The notes below the pieces were generated by a model that was not told the DNA's origin, searched no databases, and was given only the letters and a program-made list of their open reading frames with translations. A stretch of DNA of 64,000 bases, from contig OY756958.1 in NCBI GenBank assembly GCA_963580455.1, positions 24,068,501-24,132,500 of the forward strand, given 5' to 3'. A program made the position numbers and the translations under genes. This stretch comes from Euonymus europaeus (Eukaryota; Streptophyta; Magnoliopsida; Celastrales; Celastraceae). Shown here one piece after another: positions 33,891 through 47,400 of the stretch (the first letter of the stretch is position 1; each line of letters opens with the position of its first letter).

Positions 33891-36883
33891 TGGCCGTAAT
33901 TCCTCTTTTGAGTCCTTAAGCCTCTCTTCAGCTTGAAGAGTTGCTTTCTTTTTAATGATTTCTCCTCGCTTAATCAGGATTTAATTAGTAATCTAATATC
34001 CGAAGTAATCCCTTTCATAAATAAATAAAAAATCTCTAAGAAACAGGCATATGAAGTCATATGCATGTGATGAAATGTTCTAAAATCAACGAGGATTGAT
34101 TCATTGTATCTAAAACACTATTTTCTACATTTATATATATATATGGATTAACATTGCTTTGAATCACCTATACATTGGAACTTTAAACACTATACTTTGT
34201 AAGGTAATGATTCTTATATGCATAGTTATAGAATTTTTTTAATCAAGAATGATATTATATATATAAATTTGTCATTTGGACATTAATTATGAACTTAAAC
34301 TCGAGTAGCTCGGCCCACACGCACATAAATTTTTCATAAGAGTATTATTCGAGGTGGGAATTGAACTCCATACTCTGTATCTGGAGTGCTTTACTTCAAC
34401 TATTCATACCAAAAGGATTCACTCACCATAAGTCAATTAGCAACCTTCATATATGTTTTATAAAGTCAAGCTGTCAATCTATACTAATAATTAATTTGAA
34501 ACAACAAAAGTGAAGTATATCTAACTTCATCCTTTGAAATTAGGTATACTGATAATTACCTAACTTTTGTTTAATTAATTAACCTAACTTCTTCAACTAT
34601 CATCTCCTCCGTCAGTTATTTCCCATAAAAGATTCATCGGTCATTTTATTACAAGAAAATGATCCCATTAACTGTAGTTTCCCCTCAAAAAGGTGGCATT
34701 AAGGTCCTTAATTTCAATATTTGAATGTAGTCAATTGAATCTAACAAAGATAGGGTATTCTATGCAAGTTTGAGTGAAGCTGAGCATTTTAAAAGGTACT
34801 GATCAATAAATAAATAAATGAAAGAAGTCATCCATAATTTTAGAATGTGATAATTAAATAATTTTATAATTAATTTATTACACCTGTATGTAAATAATTT
34901 GTAATTGTCTATGTTTTTCTTTTGTCCCTACTATCTCATTCATTCTCCCATTTATTATTCTGTCTTAAGACATAGACAAATTGTTCAAAAAATTTGGCAA
35001 TCTTTAGTCTTCCGAATTCCAATTTATTCACTAATCAACATAATTATGATTTTTTTTCTTAAATGCCGTCCACATATTGGTTTGGTTTATCACTTATTGT
35101 AATACATATTTAATTTTATTTATTTATTTTGAACAAGGAGAAGAGAGTATGTAGGACTCAAACTTAGGATTGGAGATTACCTACGATTAAACTCGTCAAC
35201 TGAACCACTTTAATCATTTGGCACTTGCTCATAGATGAATTTTAAAATCATTAATTAAATAAAATAACTTTAATTTAGGAAAAGAGTTCTCTAAATTTAA
35301 TTGAGATACAAATTTTTATTTTTTTAATGTCAAACTCTATTAAAATTTAAAAAATATATTAAAGAACATATACACTCCATGTGATAAGATATATATTTAT
35401 GGATTTTCTTATTAACACAAAGAAAAAGTAAAATAAAAAATGAGAAAAATTGATCAAACTTCACATAAATGTTTCTCAACTTATCTTTTTTTTTCCCCTT
35501 AAAATTAATTCAACACATAATTCACGGGTACAGGCCTAGTTAACTACTTAACTTAATTCATGGTTCTCTAAATTGACAATGCATATGATGAGATATGTAG
35601 AGACCAACTGGCGGAGAGTATTTGGTCTCGAATTTATTATTGTTAAACTGATCGATGTTTTAATCTTGCCATGGAAGTTCGCATAAATCAAATGTTGCCA
35701 TGCAAGAATTGAGATGCGGCAACCAAACTATTTTAAAAACAGTTTTCAATTGTCGGGGCATGGTTAATTTTCATGAAATAAATAACCGTTACTTATGGTG
35801 ATTAATTCCTTATACTTGCACAAAGCACAATAACATTTCTAAACAAAAAAATTAAAGTACAACCTCGTTACTTGTTAAAAAAGACAACTCATTTACAGAG
35901 ACAACTATGTGATAATTTTAGTATTCCTCTTGGCTTACACTCTGGCCAAAAACAAAACAAAACAAAAGCTGTGTTTCTTAGCATGCATTCCCTTTAATGA
36001 AACTCCCAATTCCCAAACTAATAAAGGAAAGCCAATTTGTTTTACCTTTCACCATCATTTATAAAACATTCTTCCTTCTCCCAAATATACCACCAAAATA
36101 GGAATCAACTTCTAATTAGTTAGGAGGGACCTTCCCTCTTTGAAATCCGTGAGTTTGATTTCTATGAAATCTGTTCATAAAATTACTCTATACTTGCCTG
36201 AAATGCTTGATTTGCAGAATTAATATTGCTCGAGCTCATGATTATGCTCAGTACACATTCGAAGGATAGTGATTGTGATTCACATGTCGTAAAAAGTAAA
36301 CATTAAAATCAAAAACAAGTTAGAAGCCACATTTTAGAATCTGTATTTAATCTGAACATATATAACATGTTCCCGTTGAGTTTCTTGTCAACCTAATACA
36401 AATCTTACTCTCTTTTGCAAAGTTAATCGCCTTTTAATTAGTTCTAGCTAAAAGAGCTATGATAACCTATTCTTGTTAGCTCCATCATTTCACATACATT
36501 AATTCGTAATTACTTCTAATGATATATGATTTTTTAGTATCTATTTTTCACAAATAAGAAATAAGAATCCAGAACTCTGAGTACGTAATTTCTTTTCTTA
36601 AAGGAAATCAGAGAAAGAATAATTGGTTAATTGGGAGGAGAAAAGGCAGAATTCATAATTTTTTTTTTTTTATATTTCAAACACAGAGCTAGCTAGCTAG
36701 AAAACCAAAACCAACAAATAAAATACACTGAACTACATATTTCATATAAAAAAAACCCTGGTTTCCTTCTCTTCTTACTAGCATGCATACTAATTGTATC
36801 ATATCTACCTTGTTTGGAATCGATCCTACCTCGCAACGCAGCACCTCTAACAACAATCCCCAACTCCGATCCAGTTAATTGTT
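33891..36883. other. Intergenic, no gene recognised; includes the AHL 3' flank
   Basis: Three kilobases of strongly AT-rich spacer with TATATATATA at about 34133 and several ATTAATTAA runs. I see no coding segment, RNA gene or element with clear ends. The part from about 36.65 kb up to the stop at 36884 is probably the 3' untranslated region of the AHL gene. Confidence 0.35.
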
Positions 36884-37750
36884 TTAGTATGGCGGCCTCG
36901 CATGAGCTGCCCAACCAAACGCATCAAGTGCTAACTGTCCACCATTAGGCATCAAATTTGGCGGCAGATTGAACATTGGCAGCGACGACGAAGACGGATC
37001 AGGCAATCCACTCCGTTGTCCACCACCACTTCCGATCGGCGGTGGTGAACTGTTACTCCCACCACTCTTGATCTGATCTCCCTCTTCATCATCCTCAAGA
37101 GGCAATCGCTCGTAAGTTGCATTTGTAAATGTTGCAGCTATGATCAGTACAGGACCAGCTGCCACTAATTCCCCCACAACACTTCCTCCAAGGACTTGCC
37201 CTTGTCCGCCTGCTAAGCACACGGTTAGTCCGGTCGCGCCGGGAGGGGCGGGTCCAGGTAGGAATGTTCCGGTTAGGGAGAGAATTTCGAGCCTCCCTTG
37301 GAGTGCCAAAACAGCACTTGGTGCTGCGGGCTGTCGTAGCGTCACATTCGCCACAGTTCCACTTCCGCTAAGCACGCAAACGCCTTTCTGACGCCTCCTA
37401 GCGAATTGCGCAACACACTCTGCCACGTCAGCACCTCCGGCTATCTCCATGACGTGGCTGCGGAACGCGTTTGGGCTGTCACGGGTGACAAAGATGGGCG
37501 GTTTGGGCTTGTTCTTGGATCCCGGAGGACGGCCTCTAGGCCTACGCGAACCGATTTCCACCGCGCCCTCCCTAGGCTCGTCGCTGTTATCTCGATCGTC
37601 GTCGTCGAAGGCGGGGCCACTTCTTTTGCCGTTGTGGTGGTTGATTGATGTTTCGAGGCTGTTGTCCTTGCAGTTTAGATTAGGTGAATTGGCTGCCGGG
37701 TGATCCATACCCGGCAGACCCACCTGACCCGTCCACCAGTGATTTGCCAG
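36884..37750 (-). CDS. AT-hook motif nuclear-localized protein, clade A; CTG at the conserved start
   Basis: A single exon. An AT-hook core ([17 protein letters not shown]) is followed by a PPC/DUF296 domain: [81 protein letters not shown]. The C-terminus ends HARPPY. Clade-A (type I) AHLs bind AT-rich DNA, multimerise through the PPC domain and restrain hypocotyl growth and other programmes. Closest are AHL19/20-type proteins. The family begins [15 protein letters not shown]; here the same frame reads [15 protein letters not shown], but the codon at 37750-37748 is CTG, not ATG, and an in-frame TAG lies 18 codons before that CTG with no ATG between. The first ATG is at 37708, giving 274 residues; initiation at CTG would give 288. 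I extend to the CTG because the conserved block is intact. Confidence 0.88.
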   Translation of the reverse strand: MANHWWTGQVGLPGMDHPAANSPNLNCKDNSLETSINHHNGKRSGPAFDDDDRDNSDEPREGAVEIGSRRPRGRPPGSKNKPKPPIFVTRDSPNAFRSHVMEIAGGADVAECVAQFARRRQKGVCVLSGSGTVANVTLRQPAAPSAVLALQGRLEILSLTGTFLPGPAPPGATGLTVCLAGGQGQVLGGSVVGELVAAGPVLIIAATFTNATYERLPLEDDEEGDQIKSGGSNSSPPPIGSGGGQRSGLPDPSSSSLPMFNLPPNLMPNGGQLALDAFGWAAHARPPY

Positions 37751-39091
37751 TTTTGCAAATTGAGTAACAACGAAGACGAAGATATGATGTCTTTGACCTT
37801 GTTGTTGCTACAGATGATCGAACAGGACAGCTGTGATCGATGTCTTTGTTTTCTTCACTGGATGTTTTGAGATCGGAAAAGTGAAATAACAACCTAGCTA
37901 GTAAGAAAAAATTAAAGCTGGGTTTCAATACCTAGGGCTCTTGCTTTACTATTACTACTAGAGAAAGAGAGAGAAGTCAGAAGAGAGGAGAGAGAAAAGA
38001 GAGAATTAGATGCAATTGCTCATGGAATCGAGTAAAAAGAAACAAAGAAAAGCTAGAGTGTGCTTCCTGTATTGATAATTCGTCAAAGAGAAGAGATGAG
38101 AGAGGAGTTGGAAATTAGGGTTTTGGTAGGGACGCGTGCACCTGGGGCAGGTGGCGAGCACGTCGTTTTCTCGTGTCCCAATATTTGAAATTCAAGAAAT
38201 GACCGAGTGCTTGTTCTACGCACCCTTTTCATCTCCCCGTGTGCTTTGTCTTATATTAAGACTCACCATCTTGGAGACTTGGACGACTACTGCTACTCAC
38301 CCTTTTCTCCCCCTGCAATTTTGGGACGGCAAAACATATATACACACACACACACACACGCTGAAAAATATAATTAGATTAAGTATATTTTTAATTGGAT
38401 GGAAGAATAAACTTAATTACAAGAGCCACTGGAATTTCAGCATCAAGAGAGATTGAAAGAAAAGGAAAGCGGACATGGATATATTGCTATGCAGCTTCCC
38501 CTACCGCACAAGTTTTTTATTTAATTGTTGTTATTCCCTTTAATCACTTTTATTAATATAATAATGTAATATGAGGTCTACATTTAATTAATGCATAGTT
38601 AGTGGATTCGATCTAGCTCTTTCAATCTAATGTTGACACATTTGTTTGGTAATTAAAATCACTATTTTAAAGTGGTTGATTAGTGCCAACACCAGTTGGA
38701 AAGGATAATATACGTTCGTTTTTATTGGTCTCATTAACATGGTGATGAGAGAATTATTTTATACTTAGTAGACCCAATAATTGTTGAACAAATGTGGGGT
38801 CCATTGATTTGCGACTTTAATCCCAAGTTGCTAATTAATTATATTATTTTCCATTAATATTTTTTGTTATAATCCGTGACGCGTGAATTCATGTGAAGAG
38901 GGACCTACTGTTTTCAGTGGCGGATCTAAAAATTCCAACCTCTGGAGAACGATTGGTATATATATTAAGAACCCAGTGTTAGGGTTTTCTATATTGAGTG
39001 TTTTTCATAATTTCACTAGAAGTCCGTCCTAGGTGAGGTTTTAATAAACTCGAGAAGTACTGTTCTTTTTTATCAAAAAAGATCCGTCATT
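37751..39091. other. AHL promoter side and spacer
   Basis: The first 350 bp carry GA-rich runs (GAGAGAAGAG-type, 37955-38000), probably the AHL leader and promoter on the minus strand. An (AC)9 run lies at 38342-38359. No gene is seen. Confidence 0.4.
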
Positions 39092-40264
39092 GATTATTTT
39101 TATCTCGAAAGGGCATTTCTTTAGCTTCCAAATGTCAATGTCGTATTTCTCCTAAAATTGAAACTGCAATGCACATTTTTATTGAAAGCCCTACTGCTTA
39201 TGAAGTGTGGAATTTTTTCTTCAAAATGTTTGGGTTACATTTCAGATATGATATCATTAGTTTGGTGCTTGCGAAGTGGTGGAGAATTGGTAAGAAAAAT
39301 TCTGTTTAAGGTTCTTTATCTGTATTAATCCATGCTATAATATGTTGGAACTTATGAAAATCAAGAAACATGAGCAGATACGATAACAAGGTCTTATCTT
39401 CGGATTTGGTAATTGCTAGCATCATGGAAGAATCTCGTTTGTGTTTAAATAGCCACCCAAAGAATTATAAGATCCAACTTAATGATTCTTTCTTGAATAA
39501 CATGTTTAATATTTCTTGTCATCCTATTAAAGTGTGCAGGCCTTTAATCCTTCATTGGAATCCTCCTCCTCAGAATATGATCAAAATAAATTGTGATGGT
39601 AGTTTCTTGGGATATCATGGGCATACAGGTGGAGGAGTTGTGATCCGAGATCACATTGGAAATTTCATAGGTGGTTTCTCTAATTATTATAGTCATAACA
39701 CCATTACTTTTGCTGAATTGAAAGTCATTCATGATGGTTTAATTTTGGCTGTCTCTTGGTTTTGATCATATTATCATTGAGTCTGACTCTTTGGTTGTCA
39801 TCAATATCTTATCTTCTGCTGTTAAATGTCCTTGAAAGCTATTCTACTTAAAGCAACAAATTGATAGTTTACGTATTAACAGTGAGGTCCATTTTCAGCA
39901 CATTTTTCGTGAAATAAATTATGTGGTTGATTGTATGACCTCTCCATAGCCTCAAATAGTAAGAATTCAAAGGTTTTCTGCAGGTTCATTGATCTTCCCG
40001 AAAATGCTAAAGGTCTTTTAAAGCTGGATCATATGAGTGTCCCAGTGCTTAGAAGAAAGCATTAGTGTTTCCTTTATTTTTCTTTGTTCTTTTTGGATTC
40101 TTTTTGTGGTTCATTTCTGTTGTTTCTCTCTTTGTATGGTCCTTCTTTTTTGTAAAGGGTTCAGTGTATGCCCCCCATTGTGAACCCCCGAAGAAGGATT
40201 TTTCATCTTCCCTTATGATATAAAACCTATCTTTAATAATAATAAAAAAAAGAGATTATTTTTA
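39092..40264 (+). mobile_element. 5'-truncated LINE with RNase H, poly(A) and 11-bp TSD
   Basis: GATTATTTTTA occurs at 39092-39102 and 40254-40264, bracketing about 1.15 kb that ends in AATAATAATAAAAAAAAGA. Inside, broken frames show the zf-RVT end (KIETAMHIFIESPTAYEVWNFF), then an open frame at 39370-39765 with RNase H motifs (INCDGSFLGYHGHTGGGVVIRD, TITFAELKVIHDGLILAVSW). The match continues in another frame (HIIIESDSLVVINIL, HFQHIFREINYVVDCM). It is the same family as the copy at 32.5 kb. The 11-bp duplication is AT-rich, so the exact ends are likely rather than proven. Confidence 0.75.
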
Positions 40265-42088
40265 CCCAACAGATCTTAAAATAAAGACACAAATCTAAAC
40301 AAGAGAATAGTAAAACCAACAAAGAAACAGGCCCAAACAACAAGCGGGAAATTGAAACAGGATAGTCCGTAGGGGCAACAAGCAGACCAACAAAATGAAA
40401 ACGGAATTACTGCAACGAAGCCTTATTATCAGTTAGCCAAAGCCAAGAACATATCATGTCTCATAACTCCCTGCTTTGCTAGACTCAGCCACTGAGATAG
40501 CTTCTCTCCATAGTCCATAAACGCTTATATAAGTGATAGGTGGCAAAGAACTGCACAATATAATGATATGATGTTTGAATTAACCTTTTTAGGTTGTACA
40601 GATACTTCTGGCATCTTTAGGGTGACAATATTTAGCTCAATCAGATGGTGCTACATGAGAAAAACTCTAAAACCTTCCATTCTCTATGGTAGCTAGACAC
40701 GAAATACATACAAATATATCGTAATCTTATTGAAACTTGAAATAGAATTACTAGACAACATAAAAATTACCATAGAAGAGAGATGTTACAATCTTTTGTT
40801 GGTAGTTGTGAAGCAAAACGATCAACATGTTTTGCACGCCATGATTAATCTCTTATTAATGGCCAATAAATTTGTATGCCATTTTTGTTTTTATAAGATT
40901 CACAAATTATTATTATATTTTTTTGAGAGAGAAGAATACAACTTTGCGCCATATGACTGTATCTCTATCGGTGTGGCTGGACCTTAAATTTCATTGTCTT
41001 TTTTTTATTATTATTATAAAAGATGACGGTATCTCAAAGTTTATTAAAACTCACATTTTAAATGGAGAAAAACTGATATTACAAATGAATAAAAAAGACT
41101 ACCAACAAAAAAGAACTATACACCCATTCATGATACCTATGAGATTTGAAAATTAAAAAGGCCTTTACCATGAATTACTAACGTGGAAGTTGTGCCAAAA
41201 ATACCGTTAACTAACTAACTAAAAGTAACATTTAAACGTAGCAATATAGTCACTATAATTATAATAGCTTAACAAAATAGTCACTACTAATTTAAACACT
41301 ATCCAATTGTGCAGGAACACGAGAGATTGATTCTTGGGTCGCATTCACCGTGGTTGTATACCTTACACTAGAGCTAAATTGTTGATTCGTTGAGAATGTG
41401 TTATCTAGCCTCCTCGCACTCTCTTTGGTCCTCTTACCTGGGCCCATGCTTGAACCAGCTAGTTGTTTCCCCTAGAATGAAATCTATGTGCTCTAAATTC
41501 CCATATCTAGAACACTGCCCCTATAGCTGCAGTTGTAGTAGTACCACCTCTAACAGGTTCATGAAAAACAACTCCTCCTTGAATGGGTTGTAGCTTCCCT
41601 CTACCAGTGCCAATACGAGCACCTCTATCATTGCCAACTAGAGCTGTTGCACCTCTGCTAGAACCAACACTCCTCCCTGCACCTCTCCTCAGTGAAGTAG
41701 CTCTTCCTCTCTTTGCAGCAGTTTGGCTCTTCCACTTTTGACCGATGATGAAAATTGAAACAAAATCTAAACTTGAGTACCCAAGTTGAATGATTTGAAA
41801 CATTATCAATGACGGATTTGAAACGTGTCAATTCTCACAATGACGAAAAGTTGAATTAACCCCAATTTTTTGTGTGAATTATTTTAATTGTGAAAAATGA
41901 TACCATGTCAGTGTTCCCAAAATTTGCAAAGTTATAGAAACTCAAAGTTGTGTGCTGATAAAGTATCAATTTTAGTTTATAGATTTCCCAATTTTATAGT
42001 TTAGGATATTTGTGTTTAGGGAAAGATAAATGTGCCCTTTTGATTAAGGATTGTTTATTGTAATAGTTTAAACGTGTAATCAACAATA

Positions 42089-42148
42089 ATATATACATAT
42101 ATCACCATTATCCGTACAATATATACATATATCACCATTATCCGTACA
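42089..42148. repeat. 30-bp direct tandem duplication
   Basis: Two identical adjacent copies, each ending CCATTATCCGTACA. Simple duplication in AT-rich spacer. Confidence 0.95.
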
Positions 42149-42959
42149 ACATCCCTATATATTTATTTATTAATACAAAACACATTATATAATTAATAGA
42201 AGGGCATTCCTTTTTTAGATTAAACTATTTGAATTGTATAAAACAATCAAGGAAGCCATGATGGGAGATTTCTAGGTTAGTTGCACTTGAATTGATAATT
42301 TTTTTATGAAGAATATTTGAAGATGGTCATTATTTTATTATAATTTATTTGGGTCGGAACTTGAGTTTAATAATTTTCTAATTCGGTGGGAATTGGCAAC
42401 AGTTCTCACATTTTAATCATCGGCCTTCAATTTCCGTGCATAATGACCCGGCCCAAATAAATCGGGCTGAACTTGAAATGGGTCACCAGGCCACCATTCT
42501 GTTTTGTACAAATAAATGGAAATGGAAATATCAATAGAAGTCCTCTAGATTTAGTAAAAATTTAATGAACATATTTTTTAAAATCTCTTTCCAAATGTCC
42601 CTAATGTATCATTTATGACTATCGTTTCTCTTATTTGTTTGATTATTTGTAATTTAAAATTTAGATCATATAATATACGATTTAAAAGTTTATAATTTAA
42701 ATTCTAAGTTTTTAAAATAAAATTTGATGAGATAAAATATAGAATTTAGGTTTTTTAAAGCTTAAAATTTACTTTTTGAATTTGAGATTTTGGATCAGAA
42801 TTTAATTATTTATAAGGATAGACTAGAATAAAAAGTAATTAATTGATATAATGTTTTAAAATATTTGTTAGGTGTTGCGTTGCGCTTGCATATTCCTTTG
42901 AAATTATCTTCTGCAGAACAGCGATGGCACACATACCAATTATATACTGACATCAACGC

Positions 42960-43040
42960 TTAACCGAGTTGATGTTGCTCCCCATGCCCGCCGTCTATGG
43001 CCATGCCGCCGCTGCCGGATTCCTTCTTGATCTGAGCCAC
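42960..43040 (-). other. Orphan C-terminus-like coding fragment
   Basis: On the minus strand a possible splice acceptor (GTGGCTCAG) is followed by a short GC-rich frame, KKESGSGGMAIDGGHGEQHQ, ending LG and TAA at 42960. Composition differs sharply from the spacer. No upstream exon was found and the family is not recognised. Confidence 0.25.
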
Positions 43041-44438
43041 GATTATGTGGTCATGATAAGAGATAAATAGGTGCTCTGTATGTCTGAAATAGACGTAGTG
43101 TTGTGCAGATTAGAATGAGAACAAAAATAATCAAATAACAAAAAAGAAACGACCATAAGAATTATAGTAGTTCGGTAAAGCGTGCATACGTCCATCCATT
43201 GTCACGGCTCAAATAATTTACTAATAATGAAGTTATGGTTACATTTGTTTTTATATATCTATAGCTCCAACGTTACCCTTACAACACCGTGCCATACCAA
43301 CTAGGCCTTTAATATATGAGTCATATTTAACACATAAGATTGACTTTGCCCGATTACTTCAAGGCTATGATGAGGGGAAGATCAAATCGGCATCTGTTCA
43401 GGATAACGTGAAGCGGCGTGAAAATCAAGGGAGAGGATCCGGCCGGCCCACGATAGCGTGGAGAGTACAGTGGAGGCTGCTATGCTAATGGGGGAGAAAT
43501 TGCCATCGAGGAAATGGTACGGTGACTGTACGTGGAAAAAAGGGCAGGTTTGTACCTGAATTAACTGCCATGTTGAGTTTAGATCAGCTATCGCCAACTC
43601 CAAAAGCCTTGAGACGCGGTTTGGCAATTTTCCTTATTCGGACTGCAAAATCGGAAACTTCAATTCAAATATTAACATAAAATAAAATAAAATAAATAAT
43701 TTTAGATTACCAAGCTATATATAATGAAATGAAAGTTCGATTTTTAATATGGAGGGTCGGCCAAGCGAGCCAACCCTATTTAGGTTCCATAAATTATGCC
43801 GGCCATATGTCTTGATAGCCATACAGCACTTACCGACAAGGGTAAGAGTGGCATATTTAGCCAACCGGCCCTTTTAAATTTCTCGTATCGGTATCACGCC
43901 GTTAATATATGAATATCTTTCATTCTACTTCTTCTTCTTTACGATGTGGGATCTTGGAACACCTTTAACAACTGCTTATTGTTCGCGCTCTTATGGAGGA
44001 AACTGACTGGACCATTAAGAGTAAGAATAAAAGAAGAAAATTAAGAAACAAGGAACCATACTTCGAAGACGAAAATTAAGTACATCGGAGTGGCTAGTCC
44101 CCTTATAAGAATTTAGATCACAAATTATTTGTCCCAAGGATTTTCACCAAAAGATCCTCAAAAGTATGAAATTGATTAACATTGTACCCAGAATGGTCCT
44201 AGTAAAAACAAATCTGTATTCAATCGATTCGTTAGTTTTTCTAGAAGCCTAACAACATCATCTTGTAACAGCTAACTAAAAATTCCTAAAACCATAAAAT
44301 TACAATTTGATTTTCTGATGGAAAGCTTGATACAATTTCCATATAACTCTGGGCAATGGACGGTTGACATCCTTAACCTTAAAATTTTGGACACGTACAA
44401 GACGTATCTGAAATTCGATTGTTGTTTCTCATGAACAT

Positions 44439-47400
44439 TTAAGCTGCTTTTGCCTTGGGGGCCTTCTTCTTGAGTTGCCTCCTTGGAATCAGATTCTTCA
44501 TCCCTATGAAGTACAGCAATGCACCAAAAAGGGCAGAGTTCTGGGAGAAGAAAAATTACAAACTGATTAACTTGTTTTCACATGTAAAGGCCAAATATAA
44601 TGCAAGACGAGCCATTATTTAAAACAAAACGAACCAGCAAGAAGTCATTTAGGAGTGCATAGTATTCTGGATGTTCTCGACCGTAGTTGTAGAAGTCATA
44701 AAGAAGGGGGGTAAAAAGTGCCAGTTGGAGAAGCTGCCGCAAAACAAAAAGATAAATTCAATATGCATATTTGAATTCAGTAAAAATAAGCAACTGCTAA
44801 AGTTCATACTCATAGAAACTGGTTCACACAGTAAATGCAGCCACTCAAATACCCAAAACAGAAGGAATTTACAGACCAGAAGATAAGCGCCCAGAGAGCT
44901 GCCAAACACAAATAAGATGCCTCCAATTCCTTTCTGAAAAAGATTGGCTGCAGCCAAATGTCTAGCCTGTATAGAACACATCAACTTCAGAAGAAAGAAA
45001 AAAATACACACACACACACACACACAGCAAGCAAGAAGAAATCTATCAAATCCAAGAGATGTAATGCGGCGCATTTTCTAAGACAAAATAATAACCCAGT
45101 AATTAATAGCCGAGGAAGAAAGCCTCACATCAATCGTTGGCAGCTTTAGTCCCAAGGTAGAGGATAGATGTTTCTCGACGAGAGCGACCTTGGGGATCAA
45201 CTCCTTTGCAGCGGGGCCACCGTCATCGCCGAATTCATTGAACCTGGAATATGATACGTGTGACAAAGAAGAACATAAGGCTCTACATCCCCATCCACCG
45301 CATTAAGAGAGGTTTGCAATGAATGAAATCAACCAGATGCCAAACAAACATTGTGGCAATTAAAAGAGGAAAGAACAACGAACCCCAACAACAAGGGGCA
45401 TCGACTTGGCTTGGGCCAGTTTACGGTCTGGGTGATGAGACCTCAGTAGACTCGTAGAATGAAATATATAGTGTCAAGCTATAGTTATTCCCTAGTTGCT
45501 TATGTTTCTGATTAGGAGTCGTCAACTGATATCCAAAGGTTTTCCTATTTGGTTAACTAACATTAGTAATAATGTTGACACATTATTATTGTTATATTCA
45601 GTTCCTTTTCCTTGTTTAGGAAACAAGGCAAGTAACTATGTACTCAAACTACAACAAAGAAAGGGGAAATCTCTTACTTACTTAGGCTCCAAGTAGTCTA
45701 CATCAATAGACCATGCAAATCTATATGGCATTAGGACGTAGTGCCAGACTGAAGTCCCACAATTAAGAAATAACTCGGAAACCATTAGGTTTCGAAGGAT
45801 TTTCTTGCTGTGGATCGTGAACACTACCTCTCCCCAAAAATTTGAATCCTATTAACTAACTTAAACATATTCAAAAGAACAAAAAACTTCTGATGAATCT
45901 AGGTCAGCCATACGGCAGTGAATTTGTTCCCGAGCCTTGTACATACAGCCCATCATACCATGGGAGCTGGCCATGACTTCATTATGTTGTTGCTAGGCAA
46001 ATACCACTCTTTTTACTTTTGGATCTTTTAAAAAAGAACTATCTATCTTTGGCAGGGTTGTTAAGTTTCCAATAAATTCTTAAACTTCGAATCAACTTTA
46101 TTAAAGCCTAAGTCAGAAAATTCTTCATATCAAGTTTGGTACAATTAGCAATTATAACAGTTAATATTAATTAGATTATTTAATATATATCGTGCAACAT
46201 TCCAATTGGGTGTTAAATTTACTACAAGACTCAGATTTCAGTTAAGATTCATCAAACTTGAGTTCTGCCGCCTTTAAAAGAACTCCACTTGAATGATAAA
46301 GACAAGATAATTCAAAAAAATATGTTGTAGCTGAGTTTTAGGGTACAAATATTTCAATGGTTTATTACATTTAATGTAAACAGGTTTGGATTGTAGAAGC
46401 AATGACCTTAAAAAAACAAACTTATTTAGAATTAGAAGACAGCTTCCACCGCTAATTTTTTTATGAAGCAGACAGCTTCCATCACTGTCATTTGACACCC
46501 GCTATTCCATTCCTCATCTAACATCTACAATTCTACATAATTAAACTAGACATCTTCAGCAGACAAGTTAAATAACCACCACAACACTACTGTAATCTCA
46601 GAAATCGCAAGGGATATCCTATTAACATCCTATCCTGAACCACATATGTAATATTTCACCGTGCTTGAGATATCATGTTATAGAGTGTCATTAATGCTGC
46701 ATAAACTAAAACCCACGCATCAATCAGCCTGCCATAAATTAAGTAAATTGACTAGAAAGATCACCTTTTGTACATGCAAGGGATTAGATATATCATAATA
46801 AAAAATCCCATTCAACATTTTTAAAAGGCATTCAGAATTTCTACAATAGCCAAATATGGCACCCTGCGAAATGAAACAGGTCGATTCATGATTGCCAAAC
46901 CATGCACAGGAACAACAACAGCATCCCAGCTTCCCAGTTGAGACTCACATTGCTAGAAGAATTTGGGATCTTCATCAACAACAATTTTCGTCTTTGAGAA
47001 TAAAATCCACAATCAAGAAGACCCAAACCTAATTGCCCAAATTGTTTCTTTCTTGTATTCTCACAAGAAAACATAAACGCCGACTTCAGAAAGATAAAAA
47101 TGATAATAAGACAGAATGCATCCTAATTTTATAACCTTTTATGTGGCCCCTGTGCCATCGTCCCCAAGCCTGCAGTCCTTTCGAGTCATCCCAATTTGAA
47201 GTCACCCACTCTTATCAGAGATATGCTTATGAAAAGGAAATTAAAATCCAATTCATATGTAAATATTCACAAATCTTATTTTCTTTTACTAAGATTTCAT
47301 CGTAGATAACTCCCACGGGCCTCTTCAGTACATCTTGATAGGCTAGATTGGTATCTGACTAAACTAGCGATCAAAAGATATGCTCAATACATGTTGGCAG

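Larger units (their letters stand above)
40265..44438. other. Intergenic, no gene recognised
   Basis: Mostly AT-rich spacer. At 41.5-41.8 kb the minus strand has a basic, Gly/Arg-rich open frame (KRGRATSLRRGAGRSVGSSRG) that I cannot assign. At 42089-42148 a 30-bp unit (ATATATACATATATCACC...) is duplicated exactly in tandem. At 42960-43035 there is a GC-richer coding-like end on the minus strand. No complete gene or element is visible. Confidence 0.35.

Noticed and set aside
37140..37703. Plus-strand open frames over the AHL gene
   Set aside because: They are antisense shadows of the GC-rich AHL coding region and resemble no protein family.
41507..41809. Basic Gly/Arg-rich minus-strand frame, possible MULE transposase tail or RNA-binding protein
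   Set aside because: There are no zinc knuckle, MULE or RGG domain landmarks, no start or splice context, and stops on both sides.
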